From: DP-19 sp036496285
GTDB lineage: Bacteria; Desulfobacterota; Binatia; UTPRO1
Direction: 5' to 3'
Assembly (NCBI GenBank): GCA_036496285.1
Contig: DASXLI010000018.1
Span: 1 to 64,000 of the forward strand
Length of the DNA: 64,000 bases
Shown here: positions 1-8,867 of the stretch, one piece after another
Layout: every line of letters begins with the position of its first letter
How positions within the stretch are numbered: the stretch's first letter is position 1
Notes under the pieces: model-generated
The model's input: the letters and a program-made list of their open reading frames with translations, nothing else
What the model was told of the DNA's origin: nothing
Databases searched by the model: none
Program-made: the position numbers and the translations under genes

Positions 1-728
1 CCATCGAGAGCGCGCCGCCGGCGGCGCTCAAGCGCACGACACCGTGGCGTGTCGTGCTCGACCCGGGGCACGGCGGCAACGATCCCGGCAGCACCGGCGT
101 CGACGGGGTGATGGAGAAGAACGTCACCCTCGCGCTCGCGAAGAAGCTGAAGCGCCGGCTCGAGCAGGGTCTCGGCGCGCAGGTGCTGCTCACACGCGAG
201 ACCGACGTCAGCCGCTCGCTCGCCGAGCGCACGGCATTCGCCAATGCGAGCAACGCCGACGTCTTCGTCTCGATCCACACCAACGCCGACGCCACCGGCG
301 AGTTGCACGGGGTCGAGACCTACACCCTCAACAACACCGACGACCGCGCCGCGATCCGTCTCGCCAAGATGGAGAACGGTCCGGGCGTACGCACCGGACG
401 GGGCGACCTCTCCTTCATCCTGAGCGACATGGTGCAATCCGGCAAGGAGGAGGACTCGATCGTCCTGGCGAACCGTCTCCAGCAACATCTGCTCTTCCGC
501 CTGCGCAGCCGCTATCCCGACGTGCGCAACCTCGGGGTGAAGAAGGGCCCGTTCTACGTACTGGTCGGCGCGTACATGCCGTGCGTGCTCGTCGAGACGT
601 CCTTCCTCAGCCACCCGATCGAGGGAAAGCGGCTCGCGTCACCCGCCTACCAGGAGGATGTCGTCGAGGGCCTCTACCTCGGGATGGCGGACTACCTGGG
701 CAATCAGCGTCTGGCGAAGACGCTGTGA
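1..728 (+). CDS. N-acetylmuramoyl-L-alanine amidase, 5' partial
   Basis: The reading frame is open from base 3, so the gene begins before the window and only the catalytic C-terminal part is seen. It matches the zinc-dependent Amidase_3 (AmiC) fold that cuts the amide bond between MurNAc and the peptide stem in the periplasm during cell separation. The zinc ligands are visible: His in LDPGHGGND, Glu in GVMEKN, His in VSIHTN, and the catalytic Glu in LVETSFLSH near the end. The insert between the second and third ligands, typical of the autoinhibitory helix region of AmiB/C, is present. The stop is followed after 19 bases by glnD. Any signal peptide or AMIN domain would lie upstream of the window. 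Confidence 0.93.
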   Translation, partial: IESAPPAALKRTTPWRVVLDPGHGGNDPGSTGVDGVMEKNVTLALAKKLKRRLEQGLGAQVLLTRETDVSRSLAERTAFANASNADVFVSIHTNADATGELHGVETYTLNNTDDRAAIRLAKMENGPGVRTGRGDLSFILSDMVQSGKEEDSIVLANRLQQHLLFRLRSRYPDVRNLGVKKGPFYVLVGAYMPCVLVETSFLSHPIEGKRLASPAYQEDVVEGLYLGMADYLGNQRLAKTL

Positions 729-747
729 GCCGCGCAGAATTCCGCTC

Positions 748-3495
748 ATGGCGATCGCGCAGCCTTTGATCGGCTCGATCGGCGCGCTTCCGGAGCTGCC
801 CGCGGTCGATGACGGTGGCGGCAACCTGAGCGCCATCACCAAGCAGTACATCCTCGACGTGCACGGGGTGCTGGCCGAGCGCCATCGCGCCGGAGCGAGT
901 GGCACTGCGGTCGTGTCGGCGTATACGGGCGCCGTCGATCGGCTGGTGAACTTCCTCTTCAACTCGGCGACGGCCGAGTACACGCGCCGCTACGTCATGC
1001 TCGACCACCGCTGCACGGTCGCAGCGCAGGGCGGCTACGGCCGCTCCGAGCTGAACCCGGCGTCGGACATCGACCTGCTCGTGCTCTATCCATGGAAGCC
1101 GAATGCCTACGTCGAGACGGTCGCCGAGCGCATCCTCTACACATTGTGGGACGCGGGCCTCGTGGTCGGCCACGCGAGCCGCAACGTCGAGACCTGCGTG
1201 CGCCTCGCAGCGCAGGAGCTCAAGGTGAAGACGGCGCTGCTCGACGCACGCTACCTCGCCGGCGACCTCGCGCTCTACGGGCAATTCGAGAAGGCGCTCG
1301 AGTCGGACGTCCTCAAGAAGAACCCGGCGCGCTTCTACCGCGAGAAGCTCGCGGAGAGCGAGGAGCGTCACCGCCGCTCCGGCGACTCCATCTTCATGCT
1401 CGAGCCGCAGCTCAAGGACGGTGCCGGCGGTCTGCGCGACATCCATACGGCGATGTGGCTGGCCAAGGTGAAGTACAAGGTGAAGAGCCTCGGCGAGCTC
1501 GTGGTGAAGGGCGTGATCAGCGACCGCGAGCGTCTCGAGGTGGAGGCGTCGCAGGACTTCATCTTCCGGGTGCGGAACGCGCTGCACTTCGCGACCGGGG
1601 CCCATCAGGACCAGCTGACGTTCGAGTTCCAGGACCCGATCGCCGCCGAGCTCGGATTCGTCGGCCACGGCAACCGCCGCGCGGTCGCCGACTTCATGAA
1701 GACGTACTACGTGCACGCCCGGACCGTGCAGCGCTTCTCCAACATCGTGATCGAGCGCTGCACCGAGCGCCCGAACCCGTACCGCCTGATCGGGCGCGTC
1801 ATCGGCCGCGACATCCGCGAGGGCGTGCGCATCATGAACCGCACGCTCTCCGCCAACGGCGCCGACGTGCTGCAGCGCGACCCGTCGAACCTCATCACGC
1901 TCTTCCGCGACGCGCAGCGCCACGGCGTCCAGCTCACGGAGGGGACGAAGCGGCTCATCCGCGAGCACCTCGATCTGATCGGCGAGGCCGAGCGCAACGA
2001 TCCCGCGTTCATCGGGCCGTTCCGCGACATCCTGGCGTGGAAGAGCGACGTGTGGGCGACGCTACGCGAGATGCACTCGGTCGGGGTGCTGTGCCAGCTC
2101 TTCCCCGAGTTCGCCCGCATCGACGGGATGGTGCAGCGCGACCTCTACCACATCTACACGGTCGACGAGCACTCGCTGATGGGCGTGCGCGAGCTCGAGC
2201 GCCTGCGGCACGGCGAGTCCAAGGACATCGCGCCGCTTCTCACCGAGGTCGTACGTGAGCTCGAGCGCGTCGAGGTGCTGTACCTCGCGATGCTCTTCCA
2301 CGACATCGGCAAGGGGCACGGCGACGAGCATCCCGCGCGCGGCGCGGCCTACGTGCCCGCCATCGCCGGCCGGCTCGGCCTGAACGAGGACGAGACGGCG
2401 CAGTGGGAATTCCTCGTGCGCCAGCACCTGTACATGTCGTACCTGGCGCAGCACCGCGATACCCACGATCCGCGGCTCGTGCGGGAATTCGCGAGTACCG
2501 TCGGCAACGTCAGCAACCTGCAGCTGCTTTACGTTCTCACGTTCGCCGACATGCGGGCGGTCGGCCCGAAGGTCTGGAACAACTGGCGCGACACCCTGCT
2601 CGGCGAGCTCTACATGCAGGCGCGCGCGCTGTTCGAGCAGGCGCAGCTCGGCGAGCAGAACGCCGAGGCGCATGCGGCGCGCGTGCGCGCCCGCGTCCTC
2701 GCGCGGGTCGAGGAGTCGCGCCGCGCCGCGCTCGAGTCGTTCCTCGCCAGCATGCCCGAGCGCTACCTCACGTCGACGCCCGAGCCGCAGATCGTCGCCC
2801 ACTTCGAGCTGATGAATCGCCTGCGCGACGAGTGGAGCACGCGCCCGGAGGCGGAGCATGCGAATCTCTTCGTCAGCACCGTGCGGCACTTCGAGGAGGC
2901 GGAGTACACGGAGTATACGATCTGCACGCCCGACCGGCCGGGGCTCTTCGCCATGATCACCGGCGTGCTGACTGCGCACGGCATGAACATCGTCGGGGCG
3001 CGCATCACGACCTCGCGCGGCGGCATTGCGCTCGACACGTTCCGACTCGGCCACTTCGAGGGACGGGAGATGGTGCTGGAGCCCGAGCGCTGGGAGCGGG
3101 TGCAGCGCACGCTCGAGCGCGTGCTGCGCGGCGAGGTCGACATCGAGAAGCTCGTGGAGTCGTCCGGCCGGCCGTCGATCCTGGAGCGCCCCGTCCCCGC
3201 CGGCTCGACGGAGGTGATCGCCGACAACGAGATCGCCGACGACTACACGGTGCTCGACGTGATCACACGCGACCGGGTGGGCGTGCTCTTCACGATCACC
3301 TACACGCTGCATCGCCTCGGCCTCGTCATCCACCTCGCCAAGATCACCACGCAGGTGCACCAGGTGTTCGACGTCTTCTACGTCACCGATGCGAGCGGCG
3401 CGAAGATCACCGCTCCGGAGCGCCTGGAGCAGGTACGCGAGGCGGTCGCGGCGCAGCTCACGCTGCTCGGGACGGCGGCGCTGGCGGCGACGTGA
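748..3495 (+). CDS. glnD: Bifunctional uridylyltransferase/uridylyl-removing enzyme GlnD
   Basis: Nitrogen sensor that uridylylates PII protein when glutamine is low and removes UMP when glutamine is high. 915 residues, close to the usual ~890. Domains in order: nucleotidyltransferase with G-G-Y-G-R-S-E at 95-101 and catalytic Asp107/Asp109 in ASDIDLLVLY; an HD hydrolase domain with LFHDIGKGHGDEH (His518, Asp519); two C-terminal ACT domains from about 725 (TICTPDRPGLFAM) and about 834 (LDVITRDRVGVLFTI) that bind glutamine. All catalytic residues are present, so both activities are expected. Start chosen at ATG 748 because the longer open frame upstream overlaps the amidase. Its stop overlaps the next start by four bases. 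No PII gene or glutamine synthetase lies in this window. Confidence 0.97.
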   Translation: MAIAQPLIGSIGALPELPAVDDGGGNLSAITKQYILDVHGVLAERHRAGASGTAVVSAYTGAVDRLVNFLFNSATAEYTRRYVMLDHRCTVAAQGGYGRSELNPASDIDLLVLYPWKPNAYVETVAERILYTLWDAGLVVGHASRNVETCVRLAAQELKVKTALLDARYLAGDLALYGQFEKALESDVLKKNPARFYREKLAESEERHRRSGDSIFMLEPQLKDGAGGLRDIHTAMWLAKVKYKVKSLGELVVKGVISDRERLEVEASQDFIFRVRNALHFATGAHQDQLTFEFQDPIAAELGFVGHGNRRAVADFMKTYYVHARTVQRFSNIVIERCTERPNPYRLIGRVIGRDIREGVRIMNRTLSANGADVLQRDPSNLITLFRDAQRHGVQLTEGTKRLIREHLDLIGEAERNDPAFIGPFRDILAWKSDVWATLREMHSVGVLCQLFPEFARIDGMVQRDLYHIYTVDEHSLMGVRELERLRHGESKDIAPLLTEVVRELERVEVLYLAMLFHDIGKGHGDEHPARGAAYVPAIAGRLGLNEDETAQWEFLVRQHLYMSYLAQHRDTHDPRLVREFASTVGNVSNLQLLYVLTFADMRAVGPKVWNNWRDTLLGELYMQARALFEQAQLGEQNAEAHAARVRARVLARVEESRRAALESFLASMPERYLTSTPEPQIVAHFELMNRLRDEWSTRPEAEHANLFVSTVRHFEEAEYTEYTICTPDRPGLFAMITGVLTAHGMNIVGARITTSRGGIALDTFRLGHFEGREMVLEPERWERVQRTLERVLRGEVDIEKLVESSGRPSILERPVPAGSTEVIADNEIADDYTVLDVITRDRVGVLFTITYTLHRLGLVIHLAKITTQVHQVFDVFYVTDASGAKITAPERLEQVREAVAAQLTLLGTAALAAT

Positions 3496-4406
3496 CGTCG
3501 CTCGACGGCTGGATCGACCGGTTCCTCACGTTTGCGGCGGCGGAACGGGGCTTCTCGCCGCATACGGTCGCCGCCTACGCGCGGGATCTCACCCGGCTCG
3601 CGGCGTTCGCGGAGGAGCGCGGTGTCCGCACCGTCGGCAAGCTCCAGCCGGATCTGCTGCGCGACTTCCTCGCCGCGGAGCGGCGCGGTGGGCTCAGCGC
3701 GCGGAGCCAGGCGCGGCGGGCAGCAGCGCTCCGCGGGTTCGGGCGCTTCCTCGTGCTCGCGGGCGTGCTCGCGGCGTCGCCCGCCGCCGAGCTGCGCGTG
3801 CGCTCCGGCGTTCCGGCGCTGCCGCACGCCCCGGGAGCCGACGACGTGCGTATCCTCTTGGAGACGCCGGAGGCCGACTCCCCGCTCGGCCGGCGCGACC
3901 GCGCGATGCTCGAGCTGCTCTACGGCGCGGGCTTGCGCGTCACCGAGCTGGTCCGTCTGCGGCAGGCCAACATCGACTTCGACGCGAGCTGCGTGCGCCT
4001 GATGGGGAAGGGGAGTCGGGAGCGGGTCGTGCCGCTCGGGCGTGCCGCGCGTGCCTGTCTCGAGCAATACCTCAAGGAGGCGCGGCCGCTGCTGGCGCGC
4101 GGCGCCCGGTCGCGGGCCGAGCTCTTCATCTCGCGGCGCGGCGAGCCCCTCTCACGGCAGGCGATCTGGAAGCTCTTGAAGGGCCATCTGCGGCGCGCAT
4201 CGCTCGACGCGCGGCTCTCGCCGCACAGCCTGCGTCATGCGTTCGCGACGCACCTGCTCGACGGCGGCGCCGACCTGCGTGCGGTGCAGGCGATGCTCGG
4301 CCACGCTGAGATCGCGACGACGCAGATCTACACGCACGTCGCACCGCGCCGGCTGCGCGAGGTGCATCGTCGCTACCACCCGCGCGTGGGCGGCGCCGGA
4401 CGCTGA
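3492..4406 (+). CDS. xerD: Tyrosine recombinase XerC/XerD
   Basis: Site-specific recombinase that resolves chromosome dimers at dif. 304 residues, the normal Xer size. The N-terminal SAM-like core-binding domain starts with FLTFAAAERGFSPHTVAAY. The catalytic set is complete: Arg149 in GAGLRVTEL, Lys in MGKGSRERVVPLG, His245 and Arg248 in HSLRHAFATH, His271 in MLGHAEIATT and nucleophile Tyr280 in QIYTHV. The GTG start overlaps the glnD stop (GTGA). Assignment to XerD rather than XerC rests on the scpA/scpB genes nearby, a common XerD context, and is not certain. There is no sign of integron or phage genes around it, so it is chromosomal housekeeping rather than an integrase. Confidence 0.93.
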   Translation: MTSLDGWIDRFLTFAAAERGFSPHTVAAYARDLTRLAAFAEERGVRTVGKLQPDLLRDFLAAERRGGLSARSQARRAAALRGFGRFLVLAGVLAASPAAELRVRSGVPALPHAPGADDVRILLETPEADSPLGRRDRAMLELLYGAGLRVTELVRLRQANIDFDASCVRLMGKGSRERVVPLGRAARACLEQYLKEARPLLARGARSRAELFISRRGEPLSRQAIWKLLKGHLRRASLDARLSPHSLRHAFATHLLDGGADLRAVQAMLGHAEIATTQIYTHVAPRRLREVHRRYHPRVGGAGR

Positions 4407-4446
4407 TCGCAATTGCGCGCTCCGCCGTTGCTTGTTAGTTACAGCC

Positions 4447-5139
4447 ATGGGGAGTCACGACCAGACGACGCTCGAGCTGCTGCGGCAGATCGTGCTGATG
4501 GTCGTGCCGTTGCTGGTGGCGGTCATTTTCCACGAGGTCGCGCATGGGGTGGTGGCGCTGAGGCTGGGTGACGATACGGCGCAACGCGCGGGTCGTCTGA
4601 CCCTGAACCCGCTGCCGCACATCGATCCCTTCGGGACGGTGCTGTTGCCGGCGATGTTGGCGTTCGCGGGCGCGCCCGTCTTCGGCTACGCCCGGCCCGT
4701 GCCGGTCGACTATCGCAACCTGCGCGAGCCACGGCGGCGCGGCATGGTGCTGGTCGCGCTCGCGGGGCCGCTCACCAACGTCGCGCTCGCGACGGCGAGC
4801 GCGCTGTTCTTCCGCGGCCTCCTGCATCGGCTGGACGGGATCGACGTGGATGCGGGCGGGCTCAGCGTCCAGCTCGCGACGTGGGTGCTGGTGCCGCTCG
4901 CCATCATGGCGAAGTACGCGGTGCTGACCAACGTCGTCCTCGCCGTCTTCAACCTGATCCCGATCCCGCCGCTCGACGGCGGACGCGTCCTGACCGGCCT
5001 GCTGCCGCTGCCGTACGCACGCCGGCTCGCCGCGATCGAGCCGTACGGCATCCTCATCATGATGGCGCTCCTGATGACACGCTCTCTCGGCGCCATCATC
5101 GACACCCCGGTGCGCGTGCTCCTGCGGGTGCTCCTGTGA
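4447..5139 (+). CDS. Site-2-protease family (M50) membrane metalloprotease
   Basis: 230-residue polytopic membrane protein of the compact M50 rhomboid-like S2P group often found beside trpS and scpA. The zinc-binding HExxH is HEVAH at 29-33 inside the first membrane helix, and the third ligand is Asp177 in NLIPIPPLDGGR. Further hydrophobic segments lie around 60-75, 95-115, 140-165 and 190-210. There is no PDZ domain, so it differs from RseP. The natural substrate is unknown. Start at ATG 4447, which is 40 bases after xerD; its stop overlaps the trpS start. Confidence 0.9.
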   Translation: MGSHDQTTLELLRQIVLMVVPLLVAVIFHEVAHGVVALRLGDDTAQRAGRLTLNPLPHIDPFGTVLLPAMLAFAGAPVFGYARPVPVDYRNLREPRRRGMVLVALAGPLTNVALATASALFFRGLLHRLDGIDVDAGGLSVQLATWVLVPLAIMAKYAVLTNVVLAVFNLIPIPPLDGGRVLTGLLPLPYARRLAAIEPYGILIMMALLMTRSLGAIIDTPVRVLLRVLL

Positions 5140-6134
5140 CCGCCGGGCAGCGTATCGTGAGCGGCATGCGTCCGACCGGACGGCTGCACCTCGGCCACCT
5201 GCTCGGCACGCTCCGCAACTGGCGTTCCCTGCAGGCGCGCGCGGAGTGCTTCTTCTTCGTCGCCGACTGGCACGCGCTCACCACCGACTACGACCGCAGC
5301 GAGGGGATGAGCGCGAACATCCTCGAAATGGTGATCGACTGGATCGCGGCGGGGATCGACCCGGAGCAGGTGACGATCTTCGTGCAGTCGGCCATTCCCG
5401 AGCACGCCGAGCTCCATCTCCTGCTCTCGATGATCACCCCGGTCGGCTGGCTCGAGCGCGTGCCGACCTACAAGGAGACCCAGCAGCAGCTCGAGGACCG
5501 CGACCTCTCCACCTACGGCTTCCTCGGCTATCCCGTGCTGCAGGCGGCCGACATCCTCATGTACCACGCAACGGGCGTGCCTGTCGGCGCCGATCAGGTA
5601 CCGCACGTCGAGCTGACGCGTGAGATCGCGCGCCGCTTCAACCACCTCTTCGGCGACACGTTCGTCGAGCCGCAGGCGCTCCTCGCGGAGACCCCGCGCG
5701 TGCCGGGGCTCGACGGCCGCAAGATGAGCAAGAGCTACGGCAACGCCGTGTTCCTCGCCGACGACGCCGCGGAGGTGAAGGCGAAGCTGTCGCGCATGAT
5801 GACCGATCCGCGCCGCGCGCGCCGCAAGGACCCCGGCGACCCGAGCGACTGCCCGGCGTACAACCTGCACAGGGTCTACTGCACGCCCGAGGAGCTCGCG
5901 TACACGGCGCACGGGTGCCGGACGGCGGAGATCGGCTGCCTCGACTGCAAGCAGATCATGATCGCGCGCGCGGAAGAGGAGCTTGGACCACTGCGAGCGC
6001 GGCGCGCGGCGCTGGCCGCCCGGCCGGACGACGTGCGCGACGTGCTCGCGCGCGGCACGGCGCGGGCACGGGGCGTGGCGGCCGAGACCATGGCGCGTGT
6101 CCGCGAGCGCGTCGGGGTGGGAGGAGGCGTATGA
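5136..6134 (+). CDS. trpS: Tryptophanyl-tRNA synthetase
   Basis: Class I aminoacyl-tRNA synthetase that charges tRNA-Trp. 332 residues, normal for bacterial TrpS. The HIGH-type signature is HLGH at 18-21 after SGMRPTGRL, and the KMSKS loop is intact at 196-200. ADILMYHATGVPVGADQ fits the tryptophan/dimer region. A GTG start at 5136 overlaps the protease stop; an internal in-frame ATG at residue 11 would cut into the ATP-binding strand. The conserved cysteine cluster near the C terminus (YCTPEE, GCLDCKQ) is seen in several TrpS groups. The stop overlaps scpA by four bases (ATGA). Confidence 0.96.
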   Translation: MTAGQRIVSGMRPTGRLHLGHLLGTLRNWRSLQARAECFFFVADWHALTTDYDRSEGMSANILEMVIDWIAAGIDPEQVTIFVQSAIPEHAELHLLLSMITPVGWLERVPTYKETQQQLEDRDLSTYGFLGYPVLQAADILMYHATGVPVGADQVPHVELTREIARRFNHLFGDTFVEPQALLAETPRVPGLDGRKMSKSYGNAVFLADDAAEVKAKLSRMMTDPRRARRKDPGDPSDCPAYNLHRVYCTPEELAYTAHGCRTAEIGCLDCKQIMIARAEEELGPLRARRAALAARPDDVRDVLARGTARARGVAAETMARVRERVGVGGGV

Positions 6135-6892
6135 CGTATCAGGTCAAGCTCGAGGTGTTCGAGGGGCCGCTCGATCTGCTCCTGCACCTCATCAAGCGCG
6201 AGGAGGTCGACATCTACGACATTCCGGTCGCGCGCATCACGGATCAGTACCTGCAGATGGTCGACATGATGCAGGACATGAACCTCGACGTCGCCGGCGA
6301 GTACCTGGTCATGGCGGCGACGCTCATGCACCTCAAGTCGCGCCTCCTGCTGCCGCCGTCGGAGACCGACGCGGACGAGCCCGAGGAGGACCCGCGGACG
6401 GAGCTGGTGCAGCAGCTGCTCGAATACCAGCGCTATCGCGAGGCCGCCCTCGAGCTCGGCTCGCGGCCGGTGCTGCGGCGCGACGTCTTCCGCCGCGAGC
6501 CCGATGTGCCCGCGCGCGACGAGCAAGAGGGGGTGCGCCTGCGCGACGTCTCGCTTGCCGACCTGCTGGAGGCGTTCCGCGAGGTCCTGGAACGGGCAGC
6601 GCGCGAGAGCTTCCACGAGATCGTGCACGAGGAGATCTCGGTCACCGAGTGCGTCGACGTGATCGTGCGCCGGCTGGAGGCGGAGGGGCGGCTGCGTTTC
6701 GCCGACCTCTTCACCGACGGGCCGAGCCGCCTCCGCCTGGTGGCGACGTTCCTCGCGCTGCTCGAGTTGGTGAAGGCGCAGGCGATCCGTGCCTGCCAGG
6801 AGGAGGAGTTCGGCGAGATCCTGCTCCTGCCCGGACCCCAGGCAGGACACAGCACGCTCGACCTGACGGAGGAGGATGGCAATGGCCGATGA
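6131..6892 (+). CDS. scpA: Segregation and condensation protein A
   Basis: Kleisin subunit of the bacterial SMC condensin that bridges the two Smc heads. 253 residues. The N-terminal kleisin signature FEGPLDLLLHLIKREEVDIY is clear, followed by an acidic linker (about 75-85, DADEPEEDPR) and a C-terminal winged-helix part that contacts the Smc cap. The ATG overlaps the trpS stop. The end overlaps scpB by 11 bases with the chosen scpB start, which suggests translational coupling of the two partners. The smc gene is not in the window. Confidence 0.95.
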   Translation: MTYQVKLEVFEGPLDLLLHLIKREEVDIYDIPVARITDQYLQMVDMMQDMNLDVAGEYLVMAATLMHLKSRLLLPPSETDADEPEEDPRTELVQQLLEYQRYREAALELGSRPVLRRDVFRREPDVPARDEQEGVRLRDVSLADLLEAFREVLERAARESFHEIVHEEISVTECVDVIVRRLEAEGRLRFADLFTDGPSRLRLVATFLALLELVKAQAIRACQEEEFGEILLLPGPQAGHSTLDLTEEDGNGR

Positions 6893-7706
6893 CGGCATGG
6901 ACGTCGTGACGCTGGCGGAGGAAGAGCTCGCGATCGAGGAGGCCGCCGAGCCCGAGAGCGCTGAAATCGACGAGCGCCTGCTCGGCATCCTCGAAAGCGT
7001 TCTCTTCGCGGCCGGCGAGCCGCTCACTCTGGCGCGCCTCGCCGACGTGATCCCGGGCCCGACGCGAGGGGAGCTGCGCGTCGCGCTGCGCGAGCTCGCG
7101 GCACGCGCCGAACGCGACCAGCGCGGCATACGGCTCCTCGAGGTCGCGGGCGGTTATCAGTTCCGCACCGACCCAGCCCACGCCGAGTGGGTGCGCCGGC
7201 TCTTCCAGCAGAAGCCGTGGCGCCTGACGCGCGCCACGCTCGAGACCCTGGCGATCGTCGCCTACAAGCAGCCGATCACGCGCGCCGAGATCGAGGCGAT
7301 CCGCGGCGTCGACGCCGACAGCGTGCTGGCATCCCTGCTCTCGCGTAAGCTGGTCAAGATCGTCGGGCGCAAGGAAGTGATGGGCCGCCCGTTGCTGTAC
7401 GGCACGACGCGGCAGTTCCTCGAGGTCTTCGGGCTGCGCGATCTCACCGAGCTACCGGCGCTCGGCGAGGTCGTCGCCGCGCTTCCCGAAGCGGTCGAGG
7501 CTGGCGCGGCCGCCGCCGGCGACACCACCTGGAGCAGCGATGACAGTGGAAGCGAAGGCGAAAGCGACGGGACCCCGCTTGCAGAAGTGGCTGGCGGACG
7601 CGGGGATGTGCTCGCGTCGGGCGGCGGAGGAGCTCATTCGGCAGGGCCGGGTGAGGGTGAACGGCCGCGCGGTGACGGAGCTCGGGACCCGGGCGACCGC
7701 AGCTGA
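6882..7706 (+). CDS. scpB: Segregation and condensation protein B
   Basis: Winged-helix partner of ScpA that dimerises and binds the kleisin linker in the Smc complex. The tandem winged-helix core runs from about ESVLFAAGEPLTLARLADV to QFLEVFGLRDLTELP. Two ATGs are possible; 6882 was chosen because the Shine-Dalgarno GGAGGAGG (6868-6875) is six bases upstream of it, whereas it abuts the ATG at 6876. The last ~55 codons form a Gly/Glu/Ser-rich tail that overlaps the following pseudouridine synthase gene by 167 bases in another frame. The tail has no recognisable fold and probably exists because the downstream coding sequence lacks a stop in this frame. Confidence 0.92.
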   Translation: MADDGMDVVTLAEEELAIEEAAEPESAEIDERLLGILESVLFAAGEPLTLARLADVIPGPTRGELRVALRELAARAERDQRGIRLLEVAGGYQFRTDPAHAEWVRRLFQQKPWRLTRATLETLAIVAYKQPITRAEIEAIRGVDADSVLASLLSRKLVKIVGRKEVMGRPLLYGTTRQFLEVFGLRDLTELPALGEVVAALPEAVEAGAAAAGDTTWSSDDSGSEGESDGTPLAEVAGGRGDVLASGGGGAHSAGPGEGERPRGDGARDPGDRS

Positions 7707-8340
7707 CACGATCACCGTCGACGGCAAGCCCATCGCCGTCCAGCGCGAGCTGCTCTACTGCCTGCTGCACAAGCCGGCGGGAGTCGTGACCACGCTGAGC
7801 GACCCCGAAGGCCGGCCCACGGTGCGCTCCCTGCTGCCGCGGAAGCTGCCGCGCATCTTTCCGGTCGGGCGGCTCGATGTGCAGTCGACCGGCCTGGTGC
7901 TGCTCACCAACGATGGCGAGCTCGCCGCGCGCCTCATGCATCCGCGCCATCACGTGCCGCGCACGTACCGCGTCAAGGTCCGCGGCCGTCCCGACGTGCG
8001 CGCCCTCGAGCGGCTGCGCCGCGGCATGCGTCTCGAGGACGGTCCGACCGGGCCCGCGGAGGTGACCGTCGAGCGCGAGCTGCCGACCAAGACCTGGCTG
8101 CGCATCGTCGTGCACGAGGGCCGCCGTCATCTCGTGCGCCGCATGTGTCACGCGATCGGCCATGGCGCCGAGAAGCTCCAGCGCATCGGCCTCGGGCCGC
8201 TGGCGCTTGGACGCGTGTCGCTCGGCGAGGCGCGTCTGCTCGCGCCGCACGAGAGCGCCGCGCTGCGTCGCGCCGTCGGCCTCGAGCGTCCGTCGTCGCG
8301 CCCGCGACGGCGAGAGCCGCGCCGGTCGCGCGCTCGCTGA
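7540..8340 (+). CDS. rluB: Pseudouridine synthase, RsuA/RluB family
   Basis: rRNA-modifying enzyme that isomerises uridine to pseudouridine; RluB-type members act on 23S U2605, RsuA on 16S U516. 266 residues with an N-terminal S4 RNA-binding domain (LQKWLADAGMCSRRAAEELI) and a catalytic domain whose nucleophile is Asp113 in PVGRLDVQSTGL. The motif LLHKPAGVVTT and the C-terminal LVRRMCHAIGH fit RluB more than RluE or RluF. The start at 7540 is fixed by the S4 domain and lies deep inside scpB. scpA-scpB-rluB is a common gene order. The tail is Arg-rich. The exact rRNA target is inferred from family only. Confidence 0.92.
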   Translation: MTVEAKAKATGPRLQKWLADAGMCSRRAAEELIRQGRVRVNGRAVTELGTRATAADTITVDGKPIAVQRELLYCLLHKPAGVVTTLSDPEGRPTVRSLLPRKLPRIFPVGRLDVQSTGLVLLTNDGELAARLMHPRHHVPRTYRVKVRGRPDVRALERLRRGMRLEDGPTGPAEVTVERELPTKTWLRIVVHEGRRHLVRRMCHAIGHGAEKLQRIGLGPLALGRVSLGEARLLAPHESAALRRAVGLERPSSRPRRREPRRSRAR

Positions 8341-8516
8341 CGCACCGCGCCCGTCAAGTTCGTGTCCGGCGCGTCCAGCTTTGCACAGTGCGGAGGGGTG
8401 CGCGCGTGGATTTCCGACGCCGTCCGGGCGGCCGTGGCTTGGCACGAAACGTGGTCGGCAGAGGGCTCACGCGCAGGGTCCGGCGCGACGTCGCCCGACA
8501 TCCGCACGAGCTGTGA

Positions 8517-8545
8517 TTGCAAACGATGCCGACTCCTCCTACAAA
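8517..8545 (+). promoter_or_regulatory. Promoter of the 8586 gene with shared TGTGATTG element
   Basis: TTGCAA (8517-8522), a 17-base spacer and TACAAA (8540-8545) resemble a sigma-70 promoter. The -35 overlaps the element TGTGATTG at 8512-8519. The same element overlaps the -35 of the paralogous gene at 26237, and in both cases the -35 begins exactly 69 bases before the start codon. Confidence 0.5.
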
Positions 8546-8585
8546 ACGCATGGGCCTGGGTGGAGTGGAGAGGGAGGATAGGGAC

Positions 8586-8867
8586 ATGGCGTTGCTTACC
8601 GCCACTGCGTCGACGGCGAACGGGCAGTTCTACGTATCGTCGGCACTGACGCCGTACGACGTCGAGAACCTCTACGAGCAGTTCGCGATGTTGGGGCGTG
8701 GCGAGCACGGCGGCGTACGCGTTGAGGTCGAGCTGGGCCCGGACGCCGCGGACAGCCCGGAGATTCGCGCCTTCAGCCGCCGCATGAAGCGCCTGCAGCG
8801 GAACGGCGTCACGGTGCACTGGCACGCGACGCGCGCGCGCAAGCGCGACGCGTTCGGCCCGCGTTGA
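8586..8867 (+). CDS. Small conserved-looking protein, paralog of the 26237 gene
   Basis: 93 residues, function not recognised. The start at ATG 8586 was preferred over ATG 8526 because AGGGAGG lies just upstream. The core LTPYDVENLYEQF, then VRVEVEL, then FSRRMKRLQRNGVTVHW aligns with the 96-residue product at 26237 (VTPYDLENLRTHV, VRLELSL, WLRRLAADGVTVNL). The alternation of short strand, helix and strand (VRVEVEL, helix rich in Arg/Leu, VTVHW) is reminiscent of a cut-down STAS-like fold, which is a guess. The basic tail RARKRDAF could bind nucleic acid. It stands alone between rluB and the initiator tRNA, and its stop overlaps the tRNA promoter. Confidence 0.75.
   Translation: MALLTATASTANGQFYVSSALTPYDVENLYEQFAMLGRGEHGGVRVEVELGPDAADSPEIRAFSRRMKRLQRNGVTVHWHATRARKRDAFGPR

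Noticed and set aside
607..1968. Long - strand open frame opposite glnD
   Set aside because: Low-complexity Arg/Ala/Glu/Leu composition with no domain; an antisense shadow of the high-GC glnD frame.
3492..4406. Integrase of a mobile element
   Set aside because: The tyrosine recombinase is of the Xer type and sits among housekeeping genes; no att repeats or phage genes nearby.
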